From Sinonovacula constricta (Eukaryota; Mollusca; Bivalvia; Cardiida; Solecurtidae): 64,000 nt of DNA. Where the stretch lies: assembly GCA_007844125.1 (NCBI GenBank), contig CM017565.1, positions 10,784,450 through 10,848,449 on the forward strand, given 5' to 3'. The translations under genes were made by a program, and so were the position numbers. Positions 46,973 through 58,320 of this stretch are shown here, in pieces (the first letter of the stretch is position 1; every line of letters begins with the position of its first letter). Below the pieces are notes generated by a model. It did not search any database, was not told where the DNA came from, and saw nothing but the letters and a program-made list of their open reading frames with translations.

Positions 46973-47727
46973 ACTATATATGACAAGACGTTTTCACACA
47001 ACTGAACAGGCTTGACTCACATGACTGATTGTCAACCTGCTTTATTTCCCCAGTATAGAATGCAACAAAGTAGTGAGCTGTACTTAAGATCATAATTTCG
47101 TTGGTGAGATATATGGGATTCAGATTCAGAATGCCTCTTTATATTATCGCTTCTGGAATTGTCCGTACCGACAACAAAACCCCCAACACTCTTTATACTC
47201 TCTGCATGTCTTACAAAACGTAATATTGCTCTTTTCTTCAAAATCTAGGCAACTAAACTCATCTGTTCATTTGGACAAAACGATCTGATCCGCCTTGTTT
47301 TGTGATACAGTTTTTCAGCATCCTTCCTCTTTCGTTTCGTATTGTCTTTTTTATTCTTTTTTTTGTCGGACGAAAAACCGAACTTAAATTATTTTTTGTG
47401 TCGTCTGCGCATAGTGCGTTATAAACAAACCGTTTAATAGTCTGTTGTCGAAATACTTGGGATCCCAACAATACAAAAAGTATTCGCGCTTATGTATCCC
47501 TTGCATTTTCATTTAAATAGTATAAATAATAATAGGACAGTTCCGTAAACATTAGAAAATAAAAAGTTAGATGAAAAAATAAGCATTTGTAACCTGCTTA
47601 ACAATAGGTATTACGACATTGGATATTTGACAACAATCGGAACTCCTCGGGTAATTCCGTCCTCGCGACAATCATTCCTTGGATGTATCTGGTGCAATGA
47701 TACTTGCTCAAATCACGATCGTTTTGT
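46973..47727. other. unassigned DNA with weak minus-strand frames
   Basis: Minus-strand frames of 69 and 70 codons (47032-47241, 47259-47471) are basic but begin at doubtful starts and have no recognised domain. The first ends over an AATAAA. I do not call them genes. Confidence 0.3.
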
Positions 47728-47730
47728 TCG

Positions 47731-47738
47731 CCGGAAGT
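47731..47738 (+). promoter_or_regulatory. ETS-type site CCGGAAGT
   Basis: Exact CCGGAAGT, the GABP/ETS consensus common in TATA-less promoters, 44 bases before the ATG of the 47782 frame. Confidence 0.3.
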
Positions 47739-47781
47739 AGGAAGAAGATGCTTAAAATGTTCTTCACACAAAGCATAAACA

Positions 47782-47916
47782 ATGGCGTCGTTTGACAGAT
47801 GTGCCTTTGCTTCGCCGGGTAAATTAAACTTGGATGATTTAAATTTGAAGCCTCCACAAAGTGAAATTTTACAGGCCTCGTACTATAGTGAGCTGTCATC
47901 CGAGCTGCCATCTTAG
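47782..47916 (+). CDS. candidate first coding exon or small ORF, unknown
   Basis: ATG in strong context (AAACAATGGCG) opens a 44-residue frame to TAG 47914-47916: MASFDRCAFASPGKLNLDDL, NLKPPQSEILQASYY.. A GTGAGC donor at 47888 would splice after ILQASYY. Base composition is GC- and CpG-richer than the flanks, and an ETS site lies 44 bp upstream, consistent with a 5' exon of a housekeeping-type gene. Downstream, other plus-strand frames also look protein-like (TKEVPFREMAEEIRLPTYI before a stop; MSERMSKLLLNIPLNIAQAG at about 48079). A frame-shifted pseudogene is therefore equally possible. The antisense strand is open for 151 codons but without a true ATG start. I do not recognise the product. 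Confidence 0.3.
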   Translation: MASFDRCAFASPGKLNLDDLNLKPPQSEILQASYYSELSSELPS

Positions 47917-48434
47917 TTTCGACGTTTGTCACAAAAGAAGTCCCATTTAGGGAAATGGCCGAGGAAATCCGACTACCTACATACATCTGAGAGATGATTC
48001 GTGAATCATCCGAGGTGTTCCGATTGATTTGACAAGTGCGTTGGGGAAAAGCCTCGTTCAGAAAACACAAGCCAATGAGTGAACGCATGTCAAAGTTGTT
48101 ACTAAATATACCGCTAAATATAGCACAGGCGGGTTTCCCAAGAACTGTATCGACAAGCGTCAATACTAGTAGTTTGACCGAGTTTAACCATTATTTTTTT
48201 CTTAACTTTTGATTCGTTTATAGTCGGATTTTCAGAGAACTTTTTTCCGATTTATAACACGGCCAGTCGGTCCAGCTAGCCTAGGACTTAGCTAGACCGG
48301 ACCGCCGAATTACTAGTGAATGTCGTTCGGTCAGGCCCAGAGTCAGGCCTAACTGTCGAACCCTGCATAATTTTTGCAGAATATATTGTCAGTTCTGAAA
48401 GGTCCGCGCCTATAACAATGCACATACTGCTGAT

Positions 48435-49226
48435 GGTTAACGCTTCTACGTACATACAATGGTCAACGTTTCTACGAACAAACGAGGGTTAACGCTTCTA
48501 CATTCATACCAAGGTTAACGCTTCTACGTGCATACAATGGTCAACGTTTCTACGTACATACAATGGTCAACGTTTCTACGTACATACAATGGTTAACGTT
48601 TCTACGTACATATAATGGTCAACGTTTCTACGTACATACAATGGTCAACGTTTCTACGTACATATAATGGTCAACGTTTCTACGTACATACAATGGTCAA
48701 CGTTTCTACGTACATACAATGGTCAACGTTTCTACGTACATACAATGGTTAACGTTTCTACGTACATACAATGGTCAACGTTTCTACGTACATACAATGG
48801 TCAACGTTTCTACGTACATATAATGGTCAACGTTTCTACGTACATATAATGGTCAACGTTTCTACGTACATACAGCGGTCAACGTTTCTACGTACATACA
48901 ATGCTCAACGTTTCTACGTACATACAATGGTCAACGTTTGTACGTACATATAATGGTTAACGCTTCTACGTACATACAATGGTTAATGTTTCTACGTACA
49001 TATAATGGTTAACGCTTCTACGTACATATAATGGTTAACGCTTCTACGTACATATAATGGTTAACGTTTCTACGTACATACAATGGTCAACGTTTCTACG
49101 TACAAACAGCGGTCAACGTTTCTACGTACATACAATGGTTAACGTTTCTACGTACATACCATGGTCAACGTTTCTACGTACATACAATGGTCAACGTTTC
49201 TACGTACATACAATGGTTAACGCTAA
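48435..49226. repeat. 26-bp minisatellite, about 30 units
   Basis: Unit GGTCAACGTTTCTACGTACA TACAAT, with GGTTAACGCT and TATAAT variants. It contains the palindromes AACGTT and TACGTA. Since 26 is not a multiple of three, one frame cycles through a 26-residue peptide (MVNVSTYIQWS..), a by-product of the repeat. Confidence 0.95.
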
Positions 49227-49942
49227 AACGTACACATACTCAAGTCTCAAAGGCGCAATTATATTTTCTGTTTTACTGTCATTCTCTTCAAAAAACCTGT
49301 TAACACAATATTGTCTACTTAAAATGAAGAGATGGCCATTTCACGGCAAGATATTGCTTAAATAAATAATGAAATTTAATACTGTTATTCTGTCGATAGA
49401 AACTCAAAACGCATGAAGTGCTTGCATTTTCACGACTCTCCAAATATGCACGTACAATAGTCAGTACAACTGTAAATAATTCCGTTGCAATTTTGAAGGT
49501 GTGTATCATAGAGAAACGACTGTGTCATTGCCGAGTTGCCCAATATCCTACGATGAGGAGCTACACCAGTTGTGATACCTGTCATAGACTGCTTATGTCA
49601 TTAGCCAACCAAATGGTACATACTTGAACAAGGCCTCATTTCTGTACAAAATGTTAAAAATCATAAACTGAATTATTTTACAGGTTTAACAACTAGAAAA
49701 ACTGTTTTAATATCATTGCAATTGCAATTTAAAAGCTTATACCGCTTTTTTAATTTCTGATGTTTCTGAAAAAGCATCTTTATACATTGGCTTTGTGTTA
49801 TACTGGCTTGAATCTTAGGACTAGAAAAGTTCGATAAATGTGAAAACCCTATATATCTGTGCAAAACAATGCATTTTTATTTGACGTTTTATCCAAATAA
49901 ACTTACAAATGAACGAACCTAGAGTTTATTAAATAGGAAATA
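49227..49942. other. unique AT-rich DNA between two minisatellites
   Basis: No gene recognised. Confidence 0.4.
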
Positions 49943-49953
49943 CAAATATTGAA

Positions 49954-50128
49954 CGTCGGCTTGCGGATTGAGCTCGGGACTAAAGGGATAGCATTACGTT
50001 GGTGTTACTATAATGGACCGGCCGGGTTCAGTCCCTGGGCACCTCATGAGTGCCCCTGTACTAGAATGATAGAAATATCGCTGCACAGTATCGGCTAAAA
50101 TCCCGCCAAATCCCATCCCATCCCATCC
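49954..50128 (+). mobile_element. tRNA-derived SINE, family S2, with 11-bp TSD
   Basis: The head CGTCGGCTTGCGGATTGAGC.TCGGGAC leads to a B-box-like GGGTTCAGTCCC (50023-50034). A body of about 70 bp follows and ends in a short tandem tail (ATCCC)4. CAAATATTGAA flanks it exactly at 49943-49953 and 50129-50139. Its sequence is unrelated to S1. Confidence 0.75.
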
Positions 50129-50139
50129 CAAATATTGAA

Positions 50140-50516
50140 ACTGAACTAATTATGCATAACTTTAATATAATGTAACAAACATAATAATTGTTTAAATTAT
50201 ATTTCATCTCAGAATCAAAACATACAAGGAACTTTATCTTGTTTTTTGTTCTGTAAGTTTCTATTGTCTTTTACTCTATACGTGTTTAGTATATACATTT
50301 ACTTAATAAGCTTGCTCATTAAAAGTGCTATTAAAACTCAGTCAACGATTACATAAGAGGCTTTTGATTTGTAGATAATGACCATGCAATGATATATTAG
50401 GTCATTTGAGTTAAAAAGTAAACAAACATACATTTCGGATTTCATTAAAATGATTCGATAATTTGTATTATAACTGTAAATGTAAAATGAACCAAGTTGT
50501 GTTTTTTATGTTTCTT
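50140..50516. other. unique AT-rich DNA
   Basis: No gene or repeat recognised between the S2 SINE and the second 26-bp minisatellite. Confidence 0.4.
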
Positions 50517-51033
50517 AATCCTAACCTCGAATCAAGTGCTTTAATTCTAACCTCGAATCAAGTGCTTTCATTCTAACCTCGCATCAAGTGCTTTAATTCT
50601 AACCTCGAATCAAGTGCTTTCATTCTAACCTCGAATCAAGTGCTTTAATTCAAACCTTGAATCAAGTGCTTTAATTCTAACCTCGAATCAAGTGCTTTAA
50701 TTCAAACCTCGAATCAAGTGCTTTAATTCTAACCTCGAATGAAGTGCTATAATTCTAACCTCGAATCAAGTGCTTTCATTCTAACCTCGAATCAAGTACT
50801 TTCATTCTAACCTCGAATCAAGTGCTTTCATTCTAACCTCGAATTAAGTGCTTTAATTCTAACCTCGAATCAAGTGCTTTCATTCTAACCTCGAATCAAG
50901 TGCTTCAATTCTAACCTCGAATCAAGTGCTTTCATTCTAACCTCGATTTAAGTGCTTAAATTCTAACCTCGAATCAAGTGCTTTCATTCTAACCTCGATT
51001 TAAGTGCTTAAATTCTAACCCCGAATTAAGTGG
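50517..51033. repeat. second 26-bp minisatellite, about 20 units
   Basis: Unit TTCTAACCTCGAATCAAGTG CTTTAA, with TTTCA and CTTAAA variants. Unrelated in sequence to the 26-bp array at 48.4-49.2 kb despite the identical period. Confidence 0.95.
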
Positions 51034-51259
51034 TCTTTGTTAGGCAACAAAACAAGAAGCAAGCAAATGAATATTTCAAAATATTGTAAGATATCAATCG
51101 ACATGTCTTAATATTAGCAATAGGTAACATTTGTTATAAATATTACTTCAACGCCGAGTCGTTAAAAACATGAACCATTATTCTGCCTGGACATCGATCC
51201 TATGTAGGTATCGGCGTATAAATGACTCTTATTAATCGAGTCAATACACTTATTCAATA

Positions 51260-51490
51260 CATTATCAAGGCCATCCGGACGGCCCATTAATTAATGTCCC
51301 TGTCAGGCAATATGGGTGCTATGTTTACTCAGTTCGGATAGTTTGTCAACCGTCCAGTGCTCGTATGTTGTCTCGAGTTGCAGAGCCCGGCTCCTGGATT
51401 GCCCCCTCGGAGTGAACATGCAGTGGGTGGCAAAAGACTCAGCGAGCCTGCCGCAATGGTCAAACCCCACAGAAGTGCTCAAATATTAAT
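51260..51490. other. unexplained GC-rich block
   Basis: About 230 bp of much higher GC than its surroundings, including GGCCATCCGGACGGCC (51270-51285, palindromic) and CCCGGCTCCTGGATTGCCCC. Two plus-strand frames are open across 51315-51480, but none has a start or clear splice signals. It could be an exon, a repeat or a regulatory island. Confidence 0.3.
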
Positions 51491-52134
51491 AGTATTTATA
51501 ATTATAATTGTTTGATTACAATGGAACTAAAGATTGTCATTTTTCAAAGAAAGCAAATACGTTTTGTAATACGAGCAAGGGATTTCGACAATTATTTTGC
51601 AAATGTTCAAATAGCTTCTTTAACATTTGCCATTAGAATCGGGGTTTTTTTCACGTTCAAGAAATGCATTTTATGAGCATAATGAGCATTGCCAATTTAA
51701 CAATGGTCGTGTATAGAAAAAAAATATGCATTGCTAGCAATTTGTTTGCCTTACGTCCAGAGTAAGGTTGCTGTTGGTTTTCTCAACACACCAGGGCACC
51801 ATTTTTATCTTTTTGTAATTTTCGTTAAACTGTTGATTTTTAATTAAAGTGTAAAGCAGTTTGGTGGGTTAATTTGTTTAAACGTCCCCAAATACTAATA
51901 TAAAATTACATACAATTTAATGGCATTTAAAGCAACTACAGGTAGGGCACCGTGTTCAGATTTTGTCAAGCATCTGATAAATAAGGCTTTCTAAATGAAT
52001 ATTAATTTAAAGTTTCATGTGAGAAAAAAAACTATATTTTAAATTCAACTTACATTTGCAAAAGGTGAAAACATGCAATTAAAATTTAAAGAAAAAAACT
52101 GTTTGCGGACATATAGTAACCGTTTCGAATAGAC
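51491..52134. other. unique AT-rich DNA
   Basis: Nothing recognised. Confidence 0.4.
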
Positions 52135-52215
52135 AGTGGGTAGAAGGACGGTCTTAGATGCATTAACCGGTCAAGAGAGCTCTAACCTCGCATTTCCTGT
52201 TAGTATTTGGTATGA
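52135..52215 (-). repeat. family A core fragment
   Basis: ACAGTGGGTAGAAGGACGGT, TAACCGGTCAAGAGAGCTCT and AACCTCGCATTTCCTG match the core reverse complement. Confidence 0.6.
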
Positions 52216-54593
52216 AGGGCTAGCAAACAGTAAGTATATATCTCTAATAATGTCTCCAATTAAGAAAGCAGACGCGGATACAACAGTTATAACAGCTAAC
52301 TAAGGACTCCATTTACCAAGGTGTGACATCATTTGAAACAAAGATGTACCAGAGTTACGCACGAAGGAAAGTTTCAATTTCAGTCGTCAGCGTAAGGAGA
52401 AAGTGATAAACTAATATTCGGATGAGGAGTTATTTCAAAATGGCATGAATACAATATAATACAAAACAACGGTATACGTCATATAGGAAATTGTGTTCAC
52501 AAGAAATGTTGATTTTGTTTGAAACTACATATATTTTAATCTTTTATTATATTTTTTCCTGTTACATTGCAAATTGTTATAAAATAGATTTTTAAGAAGT
52601 AAATAATTAATTATGGTATTGCAGTTTTGTTAGCATGTACTTGTTGAATAGATAAGTATATTTCATTTGTACATTTTAGAAGGTGCATTGCAAATTATTT
52701 TTTATCTGGTGATTTATGATCCTTTATTTAGGTACACGTAAGTTAAAACGCCTTCCAAAAAGATACATGCGTAATGAAATATTAGCTATCGCTCTACACT
52801 TAAATAAAAATAGATTAAGGAATAATAAATATAAACAGGTTTGTCGGAAAACACGATTGGTGTGACAGCTTCGATGGTTAGTGGTGATTTGATTAAATAA
52901 GTAGTATTTGAAGTACTCTCTCAACATATAGTTGTTACACTATTTGTCAAAGGTTGAGGAAGTCCAATAGGCACAATGGAGAAATGAAAAAAATCATCAA
53001 TATTAATGAGATGTATGTGTTAAAAACAACTGTCTTGTAATGTTTATACTAAATGTAACCACTAGCGTTGCATTGTTATATTTTTCATATACAAAATTAA
53101 CTATCTCTTTACTGAAAAGAGGAAACAAGAGGTTTAATACAATCTCGTTCTTTACAATATTGCAAAGAAACAAATACTAACATTAACCAAACAAACATGT
53201 GAAATTATATTTTTGGCCTAAAATCTTTAAAATATTCAATTAATCGTTACCCTGGGTAACCCTATTGTAAAGAGTTGTGTTGTTGTTTTTTCATTTGCAT
53301 TATTTCTACTTATGTTCTTTATAAAAGTAAACAATGGCCATTCGCAGAGAAAAGACGCGTTTCAAAGTTTACCAAACTTTTCTTAAACGTAGTTAAGTTC
53401 ATCTTACAAAATATCAACGAGTTTTAACGAGTGTTTTGTTTTTGTTTGACTTTAGCGGGGTTTTTTTTAATTTTACTATATATAAGAGATCATTTTTATG
53501 TAAAATTAAGGATAATTTATCTCATAAAACCGATTAAAAGAGAAATATGATCAATAAATAACTTTTCTTCTATTTCTTATTTTGATGTAAGTGATACATA
53601 AATACATGCAACAATTAAGGCTTAAAATATACAGGAGAAAGTTTGGCCCGCCTGAGGCTTAAATCCACCATATTCAGTTCGAATGCGGTATAGTATTCTA
53701 GTAATTATGGATACTAATCAATTGAAGGCCGTGCGTTAATCTCTCTCAACCTGATGTCTTTAAATGCATATCTTATTATTATTGCTAAATAAAGCTATAT
53801 CATTGAAGAGTGCCGAAGATTACTCTGTTTCCGTCGCAGCACTATCTGTGGACGGTATTATCAGGTGCTGGCAGTTAAGTTTTCACACAGTGGTTCAGTC
53901 ATCGCATTATACAAGATAAAGTAAAGATCTCATGAATCTTGACATTGGTATGTATGTACACATGGTATAGCATTATACGACTGGATAAACCTTTCTTTAT
54001 CTTGTAACAGAAATGGTGCGACTCCATCACAAATCTGTAAATTATGACGCGTCGCTAGTTAGACAGGACCAAGAAGAATAGTGATATTCCAAGAGCTATC
54101 GTCCAAAGAATTATTTACAGCGGACGATGGGTTAGCAGAGCGGAAATTTCGGTCGCAACGTGAAATAGTATGTTGTTAATATTTTTTAAGTGCCCCGATT
54201 TCTTGTTGACAATTTGTGATGTGATAATGGACCGATGACAAACTGCAGATCATTTAATGCAAGTGATAACTGGGTTATGAATATGAAGTACTAGGGATTT
54301 GACTTTTGAGTACAAAAGCTAACATGCGTGCAGTTTTACCATGACCTTATTTGCCACATTCATTTCATTATTGTCCACTACATAACATTGTGGTATATAG
54401 GGTGTTCCTAAACCATGTACATGATTCAAGTCAGTCTGGCGATGGCAGCATGTAGTATTTTAAACATGGAAAGAAAGTCGCCGCATTTTTGCAATTATGC
54501 ATATTTTTATAATGTCAGTCGCATTTTAGGCGATTATTTAACAATGTTCTAACGCATATTCTGAGTGTTATAGGTTGATAATAACCAACCAAC
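52216..54593. other. unique AT-rich DNA
   Basis: No gene or array. Several homopolymer-rich stretches. Confidence 0.4.
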
Positions 54594-57060
54594 CAGATTA
54601 AACTCCATTACAACGAGCCGGGAAATGATCTCAATATGTGAGGTAGATCTGGTCCACCTCAGTTAAACTCCATTACAACGAGCCGGGAAATGATCTCAAT
54701 ATATGAGGTAGATCTGGTCCACCTCAGTTAAACTCCATTACAACAAGCCGGGAAATGATCTCAATATATGAGGTAGATCTGGTCCACCTCAGTTAAACTC
54801 CATTACAACGAGCCGGGAAATGATCTCAATATATGAGGTAGATCTAGTCCATCTCAGTTAAACTCCATTACAACAAGCCGGGAAATGATCTCAATATGTG
54901 AGGATCTAGTCCACCTCAGTTAAACTCCATTACAACGAGCCGGGAAATGATCTCAATATGTGAGGTAGATCTGGTCCACCTCAGTTAAACTTCATTACAA
55001 CGAGCCGGGAAATGATCTCAATATGTGAGGTAGATCTGGTCCACCTCAGTTAAACTCCATTACAACGAGCCGGGAAATAATCTCAATATGTGAGGTAGAT
55101 CTGGTCCACCTCAGTTAAACTCCATTACAACGAGCCGGGAAATAATCTCAATATGTGAGGTAGATCTGGTCCACCTCAGTTAAACTCCATTACAACGAGC
55201 CGGGAAATGATCTCAATATGTGAGGTAGATCTGGTCCACCTCAGTTAAACTCCATTACAACGAGCCGGGAAATGATCTCAATATGTGAGGATCTAGTCCA
55301 CCTCAGTTAAACTCCATTACAACGAGCCGGGAAATGATCTCAATATGTGAGGTAGATCTGGTCCACCTCAGTTAAACTCCATTACAACGAGCCGGGAAAT
55401 GATCTCAATATGTGAGGTAGATCTGGTCCACCTCAGTTAAACTCCATTACAACGAGCCGGGAAATGATCTCAATATGTGAGGTAGATCTGGTCCACCTCA
55501 GTTAAACTCCATTACAACGAGCCGGGAAATGATCTCAATATATGAGGTAGATCTGGTCCACCTCAGTTAAACTCCATTACAACGAGCCGGGAAATGATCT
55601 CAATATGTGAGGTAGATCTGGTCCACCTCAGTTAAACTCCATTACAACGAGCCGGGAAATGATCTCAATATGTGAGGTAGATCTGGTCCACCTCAGTTAA
55701 ACTCCATTACAACGAGCCGGGAAATGATCTCAATATGTGAGGTAGATCTAGTCCACCTCAGTTAAACTCCATTACAACGAGCCGGGAAATGATCTCAATA
55801 TGTGAGGTAGATCTAGTCCACTTCAGTTAAACTCCATTACAACGAGCCGGGAAATGATCTCAATATATGAGGTAGATCTGGTCCACCTCAGTTAAACTCC
55901 ATTACAACGAGCCGGGAAATGATCTCAATATGTGAGGTAGATCTGGTCCACCTCAGTTAAACTCCATTACAACGAGCCGGGAAATGATCTCAATATGTGA
56001 GGTAGATCTGGTCCACCTCAGTTAAACTCCATTACAACGAGCCGGGAAATGATCTCAATATGTGAGGTAGATCTAGTCCACCTCAGTTAAACTGAATTAC
56101 AACGAGCCGGGAAATGATCTCAATATGTGAGGTAGATCTGGTCCACCTCAGTTAAACTCCATTACAACGAGCCGGGAAATGATCTCAATATATGAGGTAG
56201 ATCTGGTCCACCTCAGTTAAACTCCATTACAACGAGCCGGGAAATGATCTCAATATGTGAGGTAGATCTGGTCCACCTCAGTTAAACTCCATTACAACGA
56301 GCCGGGAAATGATCTTAATATGTGAGGTAGATCTGGTCCACCTCAGTTAAACTCCATTACAACGAGCCGGGAAATGATCTTAATATGTGAGGTAGATCTG
56401 GTCCACCTCAGTTAAACTCCATTACAACGAGCCGGGAAATGATCTCAATATATGAGGTAGATCTGGTCCACCTCAGTTAAACTCCATTACAACGAGCCGG
56501 GAAATGATCTCAATATGTGAGGTAGATCTGGTCCACCTCAGTTAAACTCCATTACAACGAGCCGGGAAATGATCTCAATATGTGAGGTAGATCTGGTCCA
56601 CCTCAGTTAAACTCCATTACAACGAGCCGGGAAATGATCTCAATATGTGAGGTAGATCTGGTCCACCTCAGTTAAACTCCATTACAACGAGCCGGGAAAT
56701 GATCTCAATATGTGAGGTAGATCTGGTCCACCTCAGTTAAACTCCATTACAACGAGCCGGGAAATGATCTCAATATGTGAGGTAGATCTGGTCCACCTCA
56801 GTTAAATTCCATTACAACGAGCCGGGAAATGATCTCAATATGTGAGGTAGATCTGGTCCACCTCAGTTAAATTCCATTACAACGAGCCGGGAAATGATCT
56901 CAATATGTGAGGTAGATCTGGTCCACCTCAGTTAAACTCCATTACAACGAGCCGGGAAATGATCTCAATATGTGAGGTAGATCTGGTCCACCTCAGTTAA
57001 ACTCCATTACAACGAGCCGGGAAATGATCTCAATATGTGAGGTAGATCTGGTCCACCTCA
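54594..57060. repeat. 65-bp satellite array, about 38 units
   Basis: Highly homogeneous units (CAGTTAAACTCCATTACAAC, GAGCCGGGAAATGATCTCAA, TATGTGAGGTAGATCTGGTC, CACCT). A 3-bp-shorter variant (GAGGATCTAGTCC) occurs at about 54901 and 55288, about six units apart. The AGATCTGGTCCACCT part resembles the left end of family B copy 2 (TGGTAGATCTAGTCTGCC), and the array runs without a gap into copy 3. It therefore appears to be an amplified left end of that element. The near-identity of units implies recent expansion or ongoing homogenisation. Confidence 0.95.
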
Positions 57061-57735
57061 GAGATTGTCCACCGACATGCTAACAGTTTTGTCTCTACTC
57101 TGTGAGGGGTAATATCAATACAACACACTTCTCACTGATCGAATTATCATCTCGAATAACAAGAAGAAAACAATACCAGCTAGATGAGTGTATAAACACG
57201 TAGTACAGACATTAGTTATTACACGATCGTGTGTGTCCACCGGCCCTTCCCTCGATGCATCTCAAGGACAAGACAGGTGTTAATCACTTGTCGGATAGGA
57301 CAAACACATTTACTTATCATCAACCTAGCATCGCCATACACGGAATTAAAAAGCATGTTCAATGACATGAAATAAGACTTAAAATGTTTAGGAAAAAAAT
57401 AAAACAAACATTAGTAGCCAACTGAATACAAACATAGAGATAGTTTACCCGGAAATGCTTAATAAAATACTTAACTGCGAGAAAAACTCGAGCAATTAAG
57501 CACGTCGAACCTTTTTTATAAATTACTTGAATAATTTAACCCCAATGTTAAATATCCCTCCGTGTCAAATAGAGAAAGTGTCAAGAAAAAGGCGAGCTTG
57601 GCAATTCTGTAGACCGTGTCTCATGCGTCAGTATCAACGAACAGGGTGCTCCTGAAAACGTTACCTGCCAACCGTAATCAAAGCGGCCGGCTTGCAGTTT
57701 ATCGTTTGAACATTTTATTTATGATCTTTATAACA
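57061..57735 (+). mobile_element. family B element, copy 3 (internal array absent)
   Basis: Shares TCCACCGACATGC, GTGAGGGGTAATATCAATAC, TCGAATTATCATCTCGAATA, GAAAACAATACCAGCTAGAT, GTGTCCACCGGCCCT and GACAAACACATTTA with the other copies, then ATTAAGCACGTCGAACCTTT and CCTCCGTGTCAAAT like copy 2. Where copies 1 and 2 carry arrays, copy 3 passes directly to the right flank TTCTGTAGACCGTGTC. Confidence 0.65.
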
Positions 57736-57949
57736 TTTGCATTTAAAATATAGTTTCATCGATCCAACCATTTGGCTGCTTGTCTTATTTATGTGCATGA
57801 AAGAAGTGTATTAACGTAAGTATAGTTTAATAGTGTACTAGGTGGTTAGATCTCTTAAATGAAATGTTTAAAACAGTTACTATGCTTTAATATGCAAAGC
57901 ATGTCAACATATAAATACACCGTTAAAGGGTAATTAATCATTCGACCTA
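57736..57949. other. AT-rich spacer
   Basis: Weakly similar to 32221-32440, the equivalent position after copy 1. Confidence 0.3.
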
Positions 57950-58320
57950 CGATTTATAAAGAAACAACCAAGTAATGTCCATGAAAATAAACCAACTTTG
58001 GTTGCTGATCCTATGTAACAAGTGAGACAGAGAAACTGCAATTAAGCTGCCATAGATGTCCTAGCATGTAAACTGTCCGCATGATTTTTTACTTTGCTAA
58101 TAAAGGTGACAAAACTGAATTTAATATAATTGCTTATCTGGGTTCAAAAAGGCCTATAACAGATGATGCATAATCATCACAGTCAATTTGAAATTACTCT
58201 AGTCGATGAAGAACAATACAACAGCTGGTCATGGGATGTCTTCACGAAATGTGCAAATGTTTCGGAAGTATTTATACACTTTTATCATGAGTAATTCCAC
58301 TTTCATAACCAAGAAGACCC
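57950..58320 (+). repeat. segment homologous to 32930-33360
   Basis: The colinear blocks are listed at 32930-33360. This supports either a longer family B or a duplicated block of about 3.7 kb. Confidence 0.55.
58163..58294 (+). CDS. possible 43-codon ORF in the duplicated segment
   Basis: The ATG start gives MMHNHHSQFEITLVDEEQYN.. through SWDVFTKCANVSEVFIHFYHE to TAA 58292-58294. The homologous position near 33284 reads YWDLHKKYAKFSQEFRFFYN in the same register. The similarity may simply reflect shared DNA ancestry: nucleotide and residue identity fall off together. No domain is known to me. Confidence 0.2.
   Translation: MMHNHHSQFEITLVDEEQYNSWSWDVFTKCANVSEVFIHFYHE

Noticed and set aside
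47708..48163. 151-codon antisense frame
   Set aside because: It begins at TTG rather than ATG, and the opposite strand has better start context and an ETS site. GC-rich sequence explains the lack of stops.
48667..49365. Repeating MVNVSTYIQWS frames
   Set aside because: 26-bp minisatellite cycling through three frames; no start context or splice structure.
54594..57060. CRISPR-like regular spacing
   Set aside because: The whole 65-bp unit repeats; there are no unique spacers and no cas genes, and the DNA is eukaryotic in character. The same holds for the other arrays.
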